64,000 nucleotides of DNA from Agelas oroides (GCA_949130485.1 OX422184.1:913443-977442), one strand, 5' to 3'; positions 1 to 10,384 are shown, counted from the stretch's first letter. Numbers and translations: made by a program. Notes: generated by a model from the sequence alone, not told the origin.

Positions 1-244
1 ACTACTGATAGCGTCTAACAGTTGTCGCTGTATCACCTGTACATGTAGGTACCTTATCCAGTGGTCATTGATGGTCTGTGGACTTTCCAAAGAAATAGAT
101 GCCACCCTCGGATAGTAGCCGCGACGTCTGATCGAAGAAATGTGGTATTTGTGCATTCTACAAAGTGTATATGATGAGCCCACCCTTAATGAAAGTTCAG
201 GGATAAAGCACTTTGAACATGGTGATGTCCTGGATGCTACCTGG

Positions 245-469
245 GACCGCCACGTGTAACGTGTGATTCTTCCTAGTTATCATGTCAGTTCATGGTCTTC
301 TCTCAGAGTGTTCTGAGTGGACCGCCACGTGTAACGTGTGATTCTTCCCAGTTATCATGTCTGTTCACCGTCTTCTCTCAGAGTGTTCTGAGTGGACCGC
401 CACGTGTAACGTGTGATTCTTCCTAGTTATCATGTTAGTTCACTGTCTTCTCTCAGAGTGTTCTGATCC
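245..469 (+). repeat. 75-bp tandem repeat, 3 copies, carrying a splice acceptor
   Basis: Three consecutive copies start at 245, 320 and 395 with GACCGCCACGTGTAACGTG and end in CTTCTCTCAGAGTGTTCTGA. The third copy runs straight into the coding exon at 457. The repeated end contains a polypyrimidine-AG acceptor plus the first bases of that exon, so the acceptor exists in triplicate. Confidence 0.85.
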
Positions 470-698
470 TGAAGGCAACGGCTCAGGCAGCTGTGCACAG
501 TGTGAAGGACTGTCTGGCCCTGATGAAAGTTCAGCAGGTAACGACATGGATGTTTAGGTTCTTTGTGTAGGCAGTTGTGAACTTGATGTATGCCCTCTTT
601 CCATTTTTGGGGGAGGGTCTGGGAAATGAAAGTGTTCAGACGAGATTCTTTTAGATTCTTTGCTGCATAGGGTCCGCGGAAAAGTTGGCCTGGGAATG

Positions 699-757
<59 letters not shown>

Positions 758-1581
758 CTTGCATATGTGCATGTGTGCGTGTTGGGGTCACTTCATGACA
801 AAAACTGTGTTTATGAATTCAGACGCAGGGTTCATCAGAGCAGTATCTAAGAGGAGTGAGCATCTCAAGTTCTACTGCAGCTTCAGTCAGGTGAGCAAGC
901 ATACTCTTGTGTACTCATCTTTGTTCTGCCATGCACTGTAGGAGGGGGGAGGGAGGAAAGGAGGGAGGGGGAGGAAGGAAAGGAGGGAGAGGGAGGGAGA
1001 GAAAGCGAGGGAGGGTGCCATGCACTGTGTGGGAGCAGTGGCTTCTCAATTCTCAGCCATTTCATCCTGTCTCACCTGGCCAGTTTCACGTAGTGCACAT
1101 GACCAAATTGTTCTGTACAGTGAAACCTCTCTATTCCAAATTGAGGACGCCTCTTTGCAGTTGGGAATTGAAAGAGGTGTCCTCATTTCAGAAGTGAGTT
1201 TACATTAAGGAAATTAAGGAATGTGGAATGTATGTACTAAAATACAGAGGTGTCCTCATTTGTTTGGCATAGCATCACCTAGCCTCATTCCCAGGTTCCT
1301 TCTCAGGTTTTTGGTCACACAATATAGCCTGAAAGGCAGGAGCCCGGAAATGAGGCTATCGTCATACTCATTTGTGCCAACGTCACCAGATTTGTGCTGT
1401 GTAATCACTTTCCTGTAGCTCACCAAATGACGCTGCTGCAGTGGATAAGAGACTAAAGATGCCACGCCCCCTCAGCGCATCAAATATTGATGATCAGTTG
1501 ATAGATCTCTCACCCGAGTCTCATTCCCAGACTGAAGGTGGTATGAGGACTAAACGAGCTATGACAACCACTGCAGTGTGA
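457..1581 (+). CDS. C-terminal three exons of an unidentified protein
   Basis: Three exons join in a single open frame: 457-537 (phase 0 to 0), 823-890 (ends phase 2) and 1419-1581 (stop TGA at 1579-1581). Each is bounded by AG acceptors and GT donors (CAG/GTAACG, CAG/GTGAGC). The deduced tail is about 103 residues: a helical stretch (ILKATAQAAVHSVKDCLALM), a Ser/Thr-rich linker, and a polar C terminus with KMPRPLSASNIDDQLIDLSP and final TTTAV. I do not recognise the family. The C-terminal TAV could be a PDZ-type ligand (inference). The rest of the gene lies left of the window. Support is the splice phasing, not a database match. Confidence 0.55.
700..754. repeat. (GT)n microsatellite
   Basis: Uninterrupted GT dinucleotides in the intron between the first two exons of the left-edge gene. 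Confidence 0.95.
1280..1358. mobile_element. Short TAGCCTC...GAGGCTA inverted-repeat element
   Basis: Begins TAGCCTCATTCCCAGG and ends GGAAATGAGGCTA, inverted copies of the terminus that recurs across this window. It lies in the last intron of the left-edge gene. No convincing target duplication is seen at this copy. Confidence 0.6.
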
Positions 1582-1761
1582 TAGAGTAGAGAATGGTCTG
1601 TTTTGCTTACTACATTGTCTTTGATAGCCTTGACTGACAACTAGTGTGATATACGAATTCACGGTTATACTTTCATAATGCACTCTTATACCATATTTGG
1701 GCATGGTCTACTATTGCTCTTATGTGATTGGGTGTGAATTTAGTATGCTGAAGGTCTATGG

Positions 1762-1850
1762 TAGCCTTATTTCCAGGCCTTCCACGCCTCCAGTTTTTGA
1801 TCACTTGCAGTATGAAAAACTGGAGCTGGGAAGGCCTGGGAACGAGGCTA
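1762..1850. mobile_element. Short TAGCCTT...GAGGCTA inverted-repeat element
   Basis: An 89-bp foldback with termini TAGCCTTATTTCCAGGCC and GGCCTGGGAACGAGGCTA. Flanks GGTCTATGG and GGTCTAGGT match at 7 of 9 positions, consistent with a decayed 9-bp target duplication. Confidence 0.75.
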
Positions 1851-1858
1851 GGTCTAGG

Positions 1859-2194
1859 TTGAAACATTCTGCGCAGTTCTGAATAAGGACTTGTTTGAGT
1901 ACAAGTGTCCTAACTGAATTTAAGCAAAGAAAAAAAATTCCAAACTAGCATTGTGTGTGTGTGAAGTGTAATGTGTTTGCAGTAGTATATTGCTGACTAG
2001 ATTCATAGTCTGAAGTCAATCAGGCATCCCCCTGTATGTTGACATAATGTTTCTAGCTATATAGTTGTTCCAGCTCATAAGTTAGCCTCTCTTGGGTACA
2101 AGTATATAAATTGGACACTGGCTGTAAGAATAACATCTTGGAAAGTACTGCTGTTCATGCCTGTATGTTCTAATGGTATAACACAAACAAACAT
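1859..2194. other. Intergenic spacer, nothing recognised
   Basis: AT-rich sequence between the left-edge gene and the first F-box-like copy. No open frame, repeat or RNA gene was recognised. Confidence 0.5.
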
Positions 2195-3241
2195 TCAAAC
2201 TTCTTTGAAGTTATACTTGTTCAAAAGAGATTCTGGAACACGTACATTCTCCAGGATGATTGACTGGCGGTCTGAGGTATACAACCAGCTCCCAGTGGTA
2301 TACTGAAAGTCCAGTGGGGTAGGGTTGAGGGTCTGTTTGATGAGCTCTGCAACCGATTGTGGTGAGGCATCTCCACCACTTATTGTCAGCTCGGGGTCAG
2401 GTTGGTGGGCAAGGAAGGAGAAGAGTGGGAGCAATGGCTCCAATGAACGATGTGCAGGGTTGTGAATGTGCACCTTTCTCACTGTTGAGGGTATATGGAG
2501 CATAGCCATTTCATCTAACACACTACAATCTGTATCAACATGATCATCAAATTCTATGTGCAGTGATGCTAGTCTGTTTGTCGAGGAGAATAGCTTGTTC
2601 AGCTCGTGAGACTGCACACTATCTTTCCAGAACATGATAGAAAGCTCTTCTAGATTTCCTACAACTGACTGGTCAGTCAAGTACTTGAGATCATGATGAT
2701 CATCGATCAATGACCCGATGCCACTAGTCCAAAGCCGCAACCTAGTTGGAGGCCCAAAGCATGACAGAGCCAACTGTACTAGCTCTTCCTCACTGCTTGC
2801 TACTGTGGAGTAACGAGGAGGGACTACCCCATGAATGTGCGGATGAGGAGTCTCACTGGGCTGTGAGACCAGTGGATGAGATGGTCCACAACAGCATCGC
2901 AATGTGCAGAGGAGTTTGTGATGATGGGATTCTTCCAAAACTTGGGAAAATATTATTTCCCAATGTGGACCATAATGTTTAAACACAATATCCTCAAATA
3001 CCATCTCACTGTAGAACTGTTTGAACCCCTGTCCTAGGCCTCGGTGAATTTCTTGTTTAGTGGACGGACACGCTGCAACAAACTCACTATTCAACTTAAC
3101 AATCTCTTCCCAGAACTGGTCTGGATTAATCCTCTTGTCACCATATTCTACCTCACTGTATAATTTCAGACGTGAAACCCATTCTTCTTCTGGTTTGCAT
3201 ATATGAAGAACAGCCTGTTTCCAGAACTGAGTCATATCAAT
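2195..3241 (-). pseudogene. F-box-like/LRR family copy 1, 5' end replaced by a LINE
   Basis: A 346-codon open frame on the minus strand, starting at M 3235 (MTQFWKQAV). It has the family's conserved blocks: a CPSTK motif, LRCCCGPSHPLVS, an SSEEELVQLALSCFG block, leucine-rich segments (NLEELSIMFW, RLASLHIEF) and a C-terminal ISGG/TPLDFQYT region. Copies 2 and 3 have an upstream F-box-like segment. Here that segment is missing and a plus-strand LINE abuts the frame within a few bases of the initiator. The frame is intact from there on, so the copy could still yield an N-terminally truncated protein. It is called a pseudogene because the first coding part and start region are gone. Function is unknown; F-box plus LRR would suggest a ubiquitin-ligase substrate adaptor (inference). 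Confidence 0.65.
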
Positions 3242-4186
3242 CCCATCATGCTGTATGGATGTGAACTATGGTCTATATCTAAAACTGAATCACTTATGCT
3301 GGAACGCGTCCACTGGAAGATCCTAAGGACCATTCAAGGCCTCCCTGTCAGATGCCCTAGTGTAGCTCTAACTAGTCTCCTAGGCTCCAGGGACATATCT
3401 TCGTTCATATCACAGCAACAACTCACCTTCATCAACTCCATCGCATCCATGTCCACTACTGACCTTCCCAGACTGATCCTTGAACAACGGTTGACTAACC
3501 CATTGCTCTCGGGGATCATCCCCCTATGGCAACAACTATTGGACAATCTCCACCTTCCATCCCTTGAACAGCTTATCTCCACCCCAAGGGGCAAAGTCTC
3601 TTGGAAAAACTCCAACAAAAGGCTGCTAAATATCAATCACTACATCGCCCTCACTGAAGAGTGTCCAGACTATCCGATCGGCTACTGTGACCTCCCCCTC
3701 GGTAAACCCTCCCACCATTGGTCCTCCACCCTGCACGATCGACAAGCCACCATCAGAACCAACTTTCGTCTTAGAATGCTGGTTGGCTGCGATGGCCTGG
3801 AGGCTGACGCCTCGAGGTTCCGACGCAGGATGAATAGCACAACCCCTGGCAACTCCACCTGCAAGCTGTGTCTCACTGCACCTGAGGACCCCGCCCACTT
3901 CATCTTGCGCTGCCCCTCCCTCTCCACTCGCCGCCGTGAATTACTCTCAGATGCACCCTCCAACGTTAAATCGCTACTCCCTGATATCAACCTGGACCCG
4001 GACCACTTTGTCGACGTCATGCTCGGTTGTGTATGGATTAAGGACCACACAACACAGGTGTACATTGTGGACTTTCTAAACCAACTCCGTGCACACCGGA
4101 ACGCACTACTACTCCAACCCGGCCCTACATAGCCCAACTTGGGATACTCTCCTAGAAAGGAGGTTACAAAGACGAAGAAGAAGCCA
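3242..4186 (+). mobile_element. 5'-truncated non-LTR retrotransposon (LINE) fragment
   Basis: The plus strand encodes about 295 residues of the C-terminal part of a LINE ORF2, from IMLYGCELWSIS (typical of the end of the reverse transcriptase domain) through ILRTIQGLPVRCPS to a C-terminal zinc knuckle (CKLCLTAPEDPAHFILRCPS), stopping at 4132. A short 3' UTR ends in a GACGAAGAAGAAG tail at about 4186. The 5' truncation is typical of LINE integration. The open frame is continuous, so the copy is fairly young. It sits where copy 1 of the F-box-like family should have its first coding segment. Confidence 0.8.
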
Positions 4187-4262
4187 GCAAACTGCGCATG
4201 CGTGAGCGAGCTCTCACCGCACGTACTTTGAACTTTGAGTTGCAATGCAACAACCAGTGCAT
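4187..4262 (-). promoter_or_regulatory. 5' flank of copy 1, shared with copy 3
   Basis: GCCAGCAAACTGCGCATGCG and the following ~50 bases match positions 12307-12372 upstream of copy 3 almost base for base. This is the original 5' flank of copy 1, now separated from its coding part by the LINE. It shows that roughly 200 bp carrying the first coding segment was lost at insertion. Confidence 0.65.
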
Positions 4263-5290
4263 GAAAACCTCATGTACAACCCTTGTACCTAGATTTGTCT
4301 TTTTAATTCATTTTAAATGAAAAATTAAGAAGGTAGCCTGAGAACAACAACTGACAAGACAAGACCTGGCCACGGACCCTTAAAGTAGGAATGGTCAGCT
4401 CTACAGACACTACAATACTGTGTCATAACTGTGCTGCATGCAGTTGTTGATTCTCAGAGTAGTTGAGACTGCTGGTTTGTGAGGGTGAATACATGTACAT
4501 GATAGTACTGTTGTAAGTAAGGTCATACCACACTATCCCTCGTTCCCAGGATCGGATGGGGCCTTGGAACGAGGCTATCCCAGTACGGGCTATAGTGGGG
4601 CAAGTTGGGGATCCAATTGCCGTAATATATGGGACATACCCTATAATCAAAATCCCTTGCAGAAGGTGGGAAATTTGACACATATAGTATGCAGTATATG
4701 AAGAACATTGCCATATTTGAGGTGTCTTCAATAATCAAATTCCCAACTATAGGGGCAGCCTCTTTTGGCCAACCCCCCATGAAATCTGGGGGTAGTGAGG
4801 CATAAATGAGACTATTTGCTATGTATATGCCTGGTACTAGCCTAGGTTGTTCATTAAAAAAAAAAAGAAAAACAAGAACACCATGAGTATGAGGCTGGCC
4901 TGCTACAAGATGCCGGTTTTTGCTTGATTGAATTTTTTTTAAGAGCCTCTGCAAAAAAAGTTTGTTACTCCAGTAAAGAATACTAAAATTACTACTCCGC
5001 GTGTATAACTGAGCCATCTTCTTAGGGCCCAAGATTATGATTATTGCAGGAGCACATAATGATGTCATTATGGTTATTACTCTATTGGACCAGATTCACA
5101 TACACAGCTGTACATTGGTCGGTTTTCATGCTAATGTATATACAGTCAGGGGTATCTTTCCATGCTCACTAGTATGTTAATAATATTGCTCTGATCATTT
5201 AGAACCGAATCAGCAGTTTTACTATTGGGTATGCTGTAACAATGTGCCACACATGAAACTCAACATTGAACCGGTTAGACATATACTGCT
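4263..5290. other. Spacer between F-box-like copies
   Basis: No gene recognised. A small inverted repeat with CCCTCGTTCCCAGG and CCTTGGAACGAGGCTA lies at about 4534-4577 and belongs to the window-wide TAGCCTC family. The remainder is AT-rich with short A and T runs near 4856-4960. Confidence 0.5.
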
Positions 5291-6382
5291 TCAGTCATCC
5301 ATTTCCTCTTGCTGCCTCTTACGACCAAGTTGTGTAAAGTTGTACCGCTTCACAAGTGATTCTGATACACACACATCTTCCAGGATGATTGACTGGTGGT
5401 CTGTGGTATATGACCAGCTCCCAGAGGTGTACTGAAAGTGTAGAGGGGTAGGGTTCAGTGTCTGGTTGACCAACTCCGTAACTAATGGTGCAGCTGCTTC
5501 CCCTCCACTGATGGTCAGCTGGATGTCAGGTTGGTGGGCAAGGAAGGAAGCCAGTGGGAGCAGTGGCTCCAGTGAGTAATGTCCAGGGTTCTCAATGTGC
5601 ACTTTTCTCAGTGATGGGGGTAGTAGTGACTTCATATCCAGCTGGGCCATTTCTTCTAACAGATCTTCAGACATGTAAAACTCGATATGCAGTGACACTA
5701 GATTCTTGGCTGAGGACAATAGCTTGTTCTGCTTGTTAACACACATATCACTCCAAAACCCAATTGAAAGTTCCTCAAGGTTTCCTACAACTGATAGGTC
5801 AGTAAGGTACTTCTCATCAACATCACGAAACCAAAAAGTCCAAAGCCTCAACCTAGTTGGAGATCCAAAGCATGACAGAGCCAACTGTACTAGCTCTTCC
5901 TCACTGCTTGCTACTGTGGAGTAACGAGAAGGGACCACCCCATGGACATGTGGATGAATAGTCTCACTGGGCAGTGAGACCAGTGGATGAGATGGCCCAC
6001 AACAGCATCGCAATGTCACAAGAAGGTCATGGATGGTCAATGATCTTGTCTGCCTACTACCCAAGCGTCTCTCTAAATCTTGCCAATATGAACTGTAATG
6101 CTTGAAAATGATGTACTCAAAGACCATCTCGTTGCAGAACTGCTTGTATCCCTGTCCTCGCTGAAACTCCTTCCTAGTGGATGGGCATGCTCCAGCAAAA
6201 TTCAACCTGGCAATTTCTTCCCATAATTGGTTTGTAGTACTAATCCCATAAGACTGCATAACTGGCAATCTTGCTTCTACTTCTGAAATTGAAGTGGCTT
6301 TCAGTTTGCACGCCTCGGTAACAGCCTCATGCCAGACTTGGTTCATATCGATCCCCTCCACCGTGGCCCTTCCAGTTTGCAT
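5291..6382 (-). CDS. F-box-like/LRR family copy 2, downstream frame
   Basis: An open frame of 363 codons from M 6382 (MQTGRATVEGIDMNQVW). It shares nearly every conserved block with copy 1: CPSTRKE, LRCCCGPSHPLVS, SSEEELVQLALSCFG, leucine-rich segments, ISGG and TPLHFQYTSGSW, ending in a charged tail. Leucine spacing suggests an LRR fold. The F-box-like segment is encoded immediately upstream in a different frame and overlaps by 40 nt. Reading LCKLEG into GIDMNQVW would need a +1 shift or one extra base. It could be a separately initiated protein, a frameshifted product or a broken gene. The family is unidentified. Confidence 0.55.
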   Translation of the reverse strand: MQTGRATVEGIDMNQVWHEAVTEACKLKATSISEVEARLPVMQSYGISTTNQLWEEIARLNFAGACPSTRKEFQRGQGYKQFCNEMVFEYIIFKHYSSYWQDLERRLGSRQTRSLTIHDLLVTLRCCCGPSHPLVSLPSETIHPHVHGVVPSRYSTVASSEEELVQLALSCFGSPTRLRLWTFWFRDVDEKYLTDLSVVGNLEELSIGFWSDMCVNKQNKLLSSAKNLVSLHIEFYMSEDLLEEMAQLDMKSLLPPSLRKVHIENPGHYSLEPLLPLASFLAHQPDIQLTISGGEAAAPLVTELVNQTLNPTPLHFQYTSGSWSYTTDHQSIILEDVCVSESLVKRYNFTQLGRKRQQEEMDD

Positions 6383-6528
6383 AAATCTGCTAACGGGAGG
6401 TGGAGGAAGAGCTTTGTTCGTATCCTAGTGGGCAGCATGGCTACGCGTTCGGGAGGAAAACACTCAAAGTTCAAGAGGATGTAGAAAAAGGAGGAGTCCT
6501 CCAGGGACATGAGCTGGCCAGCGTTCAT
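6343..6528 (-). CDS. F-box-like N-terminal segment of copy 2
   Basis: A 61-codon frame from M 6528 to TGA at 6343-6345. Its core MLPTRIRTKLFLHLPLADLC resembles an F-box (leucine-proline start, then alternating hydrophobics), preceded by an SFFYILLNFECFPPERV segment that copy 3 also has. It ends in the overlap with the downstream frame. If joined by recoding or a missed base, the product would be an F-box/LRR protein of about 415 residues. The F-box call is by pattern only. Confidence 0.45.
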   Translation of the reverse strand: MNAGQLMSLEDSSFFYILLNFECFPPERVAMLPTRIRTKLFLHLPLADLCKLEGPRWRGSI

Positions 6529-6548
6529 GTTCTCACGACAAATTATCG

Positions 6549-6606
6549 TAGCCTCGTTCCCAGGCTCTCTCGCCCCAACGAAAAATAAAAACCTGGGAAC
6601 GAGGCT
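6549..6606. mobile_element. Short TAGCCTC...GAGGCT inverted-repeat element
   Basis: TAGCCTCGTTCCCAGGCTCT and CCTGGGAACGAGGCTC flank an A-rich loop, 20 bp upstream of the copy 2 start codon. It may therefore contribute to the promoter or 5' UTR. Confidence 0.65.
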
Positions 6607-6693
6607 CAAAGGTTCAAAGGTTCATTTGCGACTGACCGGTAAGGCATGCGCATAATTTACAAAGATATACACACACAAACATGAATAGCTACA

Positions 6694-6811
6694 CAAAAAA
6701 CTTTGGTTGTGGCCAAATGTAACTCCAACATTTCAGCTCCAGTCAGACTCATGGCTGTAGGCAACATGCACCAAAGGGGCTATACCCATCCCACGGCATG
6801 ACAGGTGGCCC
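6694..6811 (+). repeat. Left ~115-bp direct repeat flanking the large foldback
   Basis: CTTTGGTTGTGGCCAAATG through GCAACATGCACCAAAGGGGC to CATGACAGGTGG is repeated in the same orientation at 8243-8357 with scattered differences. The pair brackets the foldback at 6841-8163. Confidence 0.75.
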
Positions 6812-6840
6812 AGGCACGACTCTGCGATGAGTAGAGTAAA

Positions 6841-8163
6841 AATCAACTATCGGACACCCCACATTATCGGACGGCTGCATAGCACGAATGGGAGTAACAA
6901 TGGCCCTTGTTTCTGATCCAGTAGGTAGGTTGATGCAACTGCTACGTGCACCCCAAATTTGAGCTTTATAGACCAGTGAATGCCAGTGGACGCAATGTCC
7001 GATGGTCGCGACCATCGGACGAAACTACCGATTCACGGACGACGATGTCCTATAAAGCGAAGGAGGCAGCACTGTCCACCAAACTTGGTTTTCAGCTGCA
7101 GCTATCCTTAACGGAGGGAAGTGTCGCTTGAAGAAGCGAGTAGGTTCAACCAATCGATCATCGGATGAGCATGCGTGTATGCACATTTTGACAAAGCACG
7201 TGAAATTGAAAAGGCTTTTGGAAGGTACGAATCCTTCAAAAGTAGGCAAATAGTCTGACATAGTATGTACCAGTCGCTAGTGGGAAGTAGGCTACATACG
7301 AAGTGTGGAACGTGTGATAAGCTGTGTCATGCTGCAGAGAAGTATGCTATAGATGGTTTTCATGGGGCGTGGCTTCACTTCCAGAGGGCAAAAGTCGGTG
7401 TCTGGGTTTAGTGCAGCTGCGTGCAAAATACAGGCTAGTAAGTGCTACATCGAGTCCTTACTATTAGTACCGAAAGATAAAAGAAGCTGGTTCTCTCAAG
7501 GTGAAAGGTCCGCTGTACAGCTGCCTATCTATCGCGCGTTTGCCCTCCGGAAGTAGGACGCTTAATCGACATTTGGAAACCATCTATACCACGTTCCATG
7601 CACATTTCCAATATAGGCCTACAGGCTACTTATCACACGTTCCACACTTCGTATGTAGCCTACTTACCACTAGCTACTAGTACATAGGCCTACATATGTC
7701 AGACTATTCCCCTACTTTTGAAGGATTCTTACCTTCCAAAAGCCTTTTCATTGTCAAAATGTGCATACACGCATGCTCATTCTCGTCCGATGATTGATGG
7801 GTTGAACCTGCGCGCTTCTTCAAGCGACACTTCCCTCCGTTCAACAACAGAATCGCTGATAATTGGAGGTTAGGTAGAGTAAGGATAGCTGCAGCTGAAA
7901 ACCAAGTTTGGTGGACAGTGCTGCCTCCCTCGCTTTATAGGACTTCGTCGTCCGTGGATCGGTAGTTTCGTCCGATGGTCGCAACCATCGGACACCGCCC
8001 TTTATTGGGGCATAGCGTCCACATTCGCTGATCTATAAAGCTCAAATTTGGGGTGCACGTAGCAGTTGCATCAACCTACCTACTGGATCGGAAACAAGGG
8101 CCGTTGTTACTCCCATTCGTGCTATGCAGCCGTCCGATAATGTGGGGTGTCCGATAATTGATT
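6841..8163. mobile_element. 1.3-kb foldback element with ~600-bp inverted arms
   Basis: The left arm starts AATCAACTATCGGACACCCC and its inverted copy ends GGGGTGTCCGATAATTGATT. Matching blocks continue inwards: the GTCCGATGGTCGCGACCATC palindrome, the block around CATACGAAGTGTGGAACGTG, and ATAGATGGTTTTC against GAAACCATCTAT near the centre. The two arms span almost the whole element with a short unpaired loop near 7480. The arms differ by substitutions and small indels, so it is not recent. No transposase frame is seen; short frames inside are incidental. Confidence 0.75.
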
Positions 8164-8242
8164 GGTTACTCTATTTGGTCAATATCAAGTGGGTCTTGTG
8201 ATTCAGAGAGATGTCCTTTCGTCAATTGGGGAGCAAGGTTAC

Positions 8243-8357
8243 ACACACAACTTTGGTTGAGGCCAAATGTAACCGTAGCACTTCGGCTCCAGCCAGACCC
8301 ATCGCTGTCGGCAACATGCACCAAAGGGGCTACCCATCCCACGACATGACAGGTGGG
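8243..8357 (+). repeat. Right ~115-bp direct repeat flanking the large foldback
   Basis: Partner of 6694-6811 in the same orientation, sharing CAACATGCACCAAAGGGGCT and CATGACAGGTGG. Confidence 0.75.
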
Positions 8358-8374
8358 TATCACGAAGATTATTA

Positions 8375-8655
8375 TGGCACTCATTTACGTCTTACGTAAA
8401 CCGCTGCCATGTATAAACGTGGCGAGAGAGACGTAAAACTGTGCCATGTATTACACGTGGCAAGGAGTACGTAAATCCGTGCCACGTTAGTGCGTGCAAC
8501 TAGTACCTAAATTTACGTCAATGTCTATACGACCCTCGTCACAGAGTCGTGCCCCGCTCATGGTAGTTTTTTTTACGCAAGACGTAAATCCTTGCCATAT
8601 CAGTACGCACTCCATCCGAGGCAACTATATACGTATACCTTTACGTGTCTTGCTA
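8375..8655. repeat. TTTACGTC/ACGTAAA motif array (left)
   Basis: Repeated short modules: GGCACTCATTTACGTCTTACG, TGCCATGTATTACACGTGGC, GAGACGTAAA, AGTACGTAAAT. Many are palindromic around ACGT or CACGTG. The same modules recur at 10385-10620, so the pair brackets a ~1.8-kb segment containing helicase remains. Confidence 0.65.
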
Positions 8656-8659
8656 TAGA

Positions 8660-9215
8660 TTGTGCTGAGGTATCAAGCTGAGCAGACCCAAGGAAGATAG
8701 CTGGTGTGCCTTTCCTCTGAAGGTTTTCAACCTGATCTTCCATTAAGCTTATTGTGGGAGACACAACAATGGCTTTTTTTCCTTCAAATACTGGAGGAAA
8801 GTGATAACATAAGGATTTTCCACTGCCTGTACCTTGAATGATTAGTGTATCCTTCCTTCTAGTGTGGAATCAATCACAATTTTCTGGTACTTATGGAACC
8901 AAGTTAGGTCAAATGTTTCAGCTAGAACACACACTTTTGAAGCTTCCTGGAATGTATCATTGATAGAAGGAGAGTCGGTAATATCAAATGAATCATTATG
9001 TATACTTTCTTCATCTGAATGCTGATCAATCTGTTGTGGTCTGTAATCTGAAACTGGGTGGTTTTTTCTGGAGGGGTGCTTGTGAAATATCCTACAACAA
9101 TCACTGCAGAAGAATTTTCCCTGACAATCATTGCAAATTAATGTTCCTTGTACAAAGCATATATCACATTCTCCACTTCCACCTTTGCCTTGAATTATCA
9201 GGAATTATTGGGAAG
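8660..9215 (-). pseudogene. RecQ-like helicase fragment with N-terminal zinc finger
   Basis: Read on the minus strand, 9190 to about 8890 encodes a Cys/His cluster (ECDICFVQGTLICNDC, then FFCSDCCRIFHKHPSRKNH, B-box-like) followed by an acidic linker. After a one-base frame break near 8862 comes a Walker A segment (DTLIIQGTGSGKSLCYHFPP) and motif Ia-like VVSPTISLMEDQVENLQ. This order matches the start of RecQ-family helicases. The rest of the helicase core is absent and reading stops in the repeat array near 8655. An adjoining minus-strand frame at 9219-9467 may be its 5' part, but this is uncertain. It looks like a transposon-associated or duplicated helicase copy that has decayed. Confidence 0.6.
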
Positions 9216-9479
9216 TTTTTAAAATCCATCACAGGTAAGTGGTTTGTTACAATACAACAGCTGTTGATATTGCTTTGGAATTCCAAGAGTAGAAGTGAGG
9301 TGTGACTGCCGATCATTGAGTGACAAATGTTCATTCCATAAGATCGTGACTATTGATCTAAGTGGTGAATGAACAAAGTAGGTTTTAGTCCCTGCAAAGT
9401 ATATATTACATGCTGATATCAATTTTAATACATGCCAGGCAAGAAGTATAACAGAAATGTAATACACCAGTGGGCTTCA

Positions 9480-10380
9480 AGAGAAGGTGTAGATAAGGGT
9501 TAGAAAGGATACTCAGTGGATTGTACATTCATGTATTTATTCATTAGATGTGACTTACCACTGCATGAAGTACAGTGTGGTTTGGCTTGATGTTGAGAAC
9601 AATGAGGTGACAATTGTTACATAGTACTAATGATTGCATGCTAATTGACAAATGTGATACTGTAATATTCCGTTGATTTCATTTTTTCAACATGTTATTA
9701 CAGCTATTCTTACCCTGAGCACTGAAACTTTTTGCTCCCAGTATTGAACCATCTTTAAGAACAAGTACCAGTGTTCAAATGTAGTACAGTGACACAGTAT
9801 ATACACTAAGCTATATATGCTATCAGCTTTGACATCCAAGTTGATTACATACCTTGAGGTGTGATGCCATGGTATCTTCATAATTTGGTACACACTACAC
9901 GACAACAGAAAGCACAGTAGAAGGGGTGCTAATGAATGATAAGAGTGTCCTTCAGAGCTAATTAGCCATAATCATGGCGCACTAACCATGTCTGCATAGG
10001 TCTTTTCAAACCCAGCAATACCAGTGCTACAGTGGCCATCACAAGGTATATACGCCAAGGCAGATGGTAGTCTGACAATGGTGATTGTCCTTACTGGAGC
10101 TCACAGGAGGTTACATCTGTCTGCAGCTTGCAAACAATCATACGCCTCATCAATGACAGTATTACAGGTGGAACTGGAGGCTGGAGTGCCACCAGAAGGG
10201 AGACAAGAAGGCAGTACTTCAGCAGCCTCACGGAAATGGTCATGGTTTATCTCTGCCTCTCTCCAGAACTTTCCTGGTAGAAAATCCCGCCAGGTATACT
10301 TTTGCCGCCAGAATAGTAGCCCCACCCTCGCTTTCACGGCAAAACTCGGTTAACGTATAAAGGGGCCAACTGTGAAGTTG
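9480..10380. other. Spacer between helicase relic and right motif array
   Basis: No supported gene. Overlapping short frames on both strands at 10024-10353 show no family features. The sequence is AT-rich and may be decayed parts of the same helicase-bearing segment. Confidence 0.4.
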
Positions 10381-10384
10381 CTAT

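Noticed and set aside
7353-7556. 67-codon frame in the centre of the large foldback
   Set aside because: It lies in the near-palindromic centre where arms still pair. Not transposase-like.
9130-9232. Plus-strand exon ending at a perfect donor CACAG/GTAAGT (9233)
   Set aside because: No acceptor with an open frame upstream. The minus strand here encodes the helicase zinc finger.
10024-10353. Overlapping 109- and 78-codon frames on opposite strands
   Set aside because: Neither shows a family pattern, and both lie beside repeat arrays.
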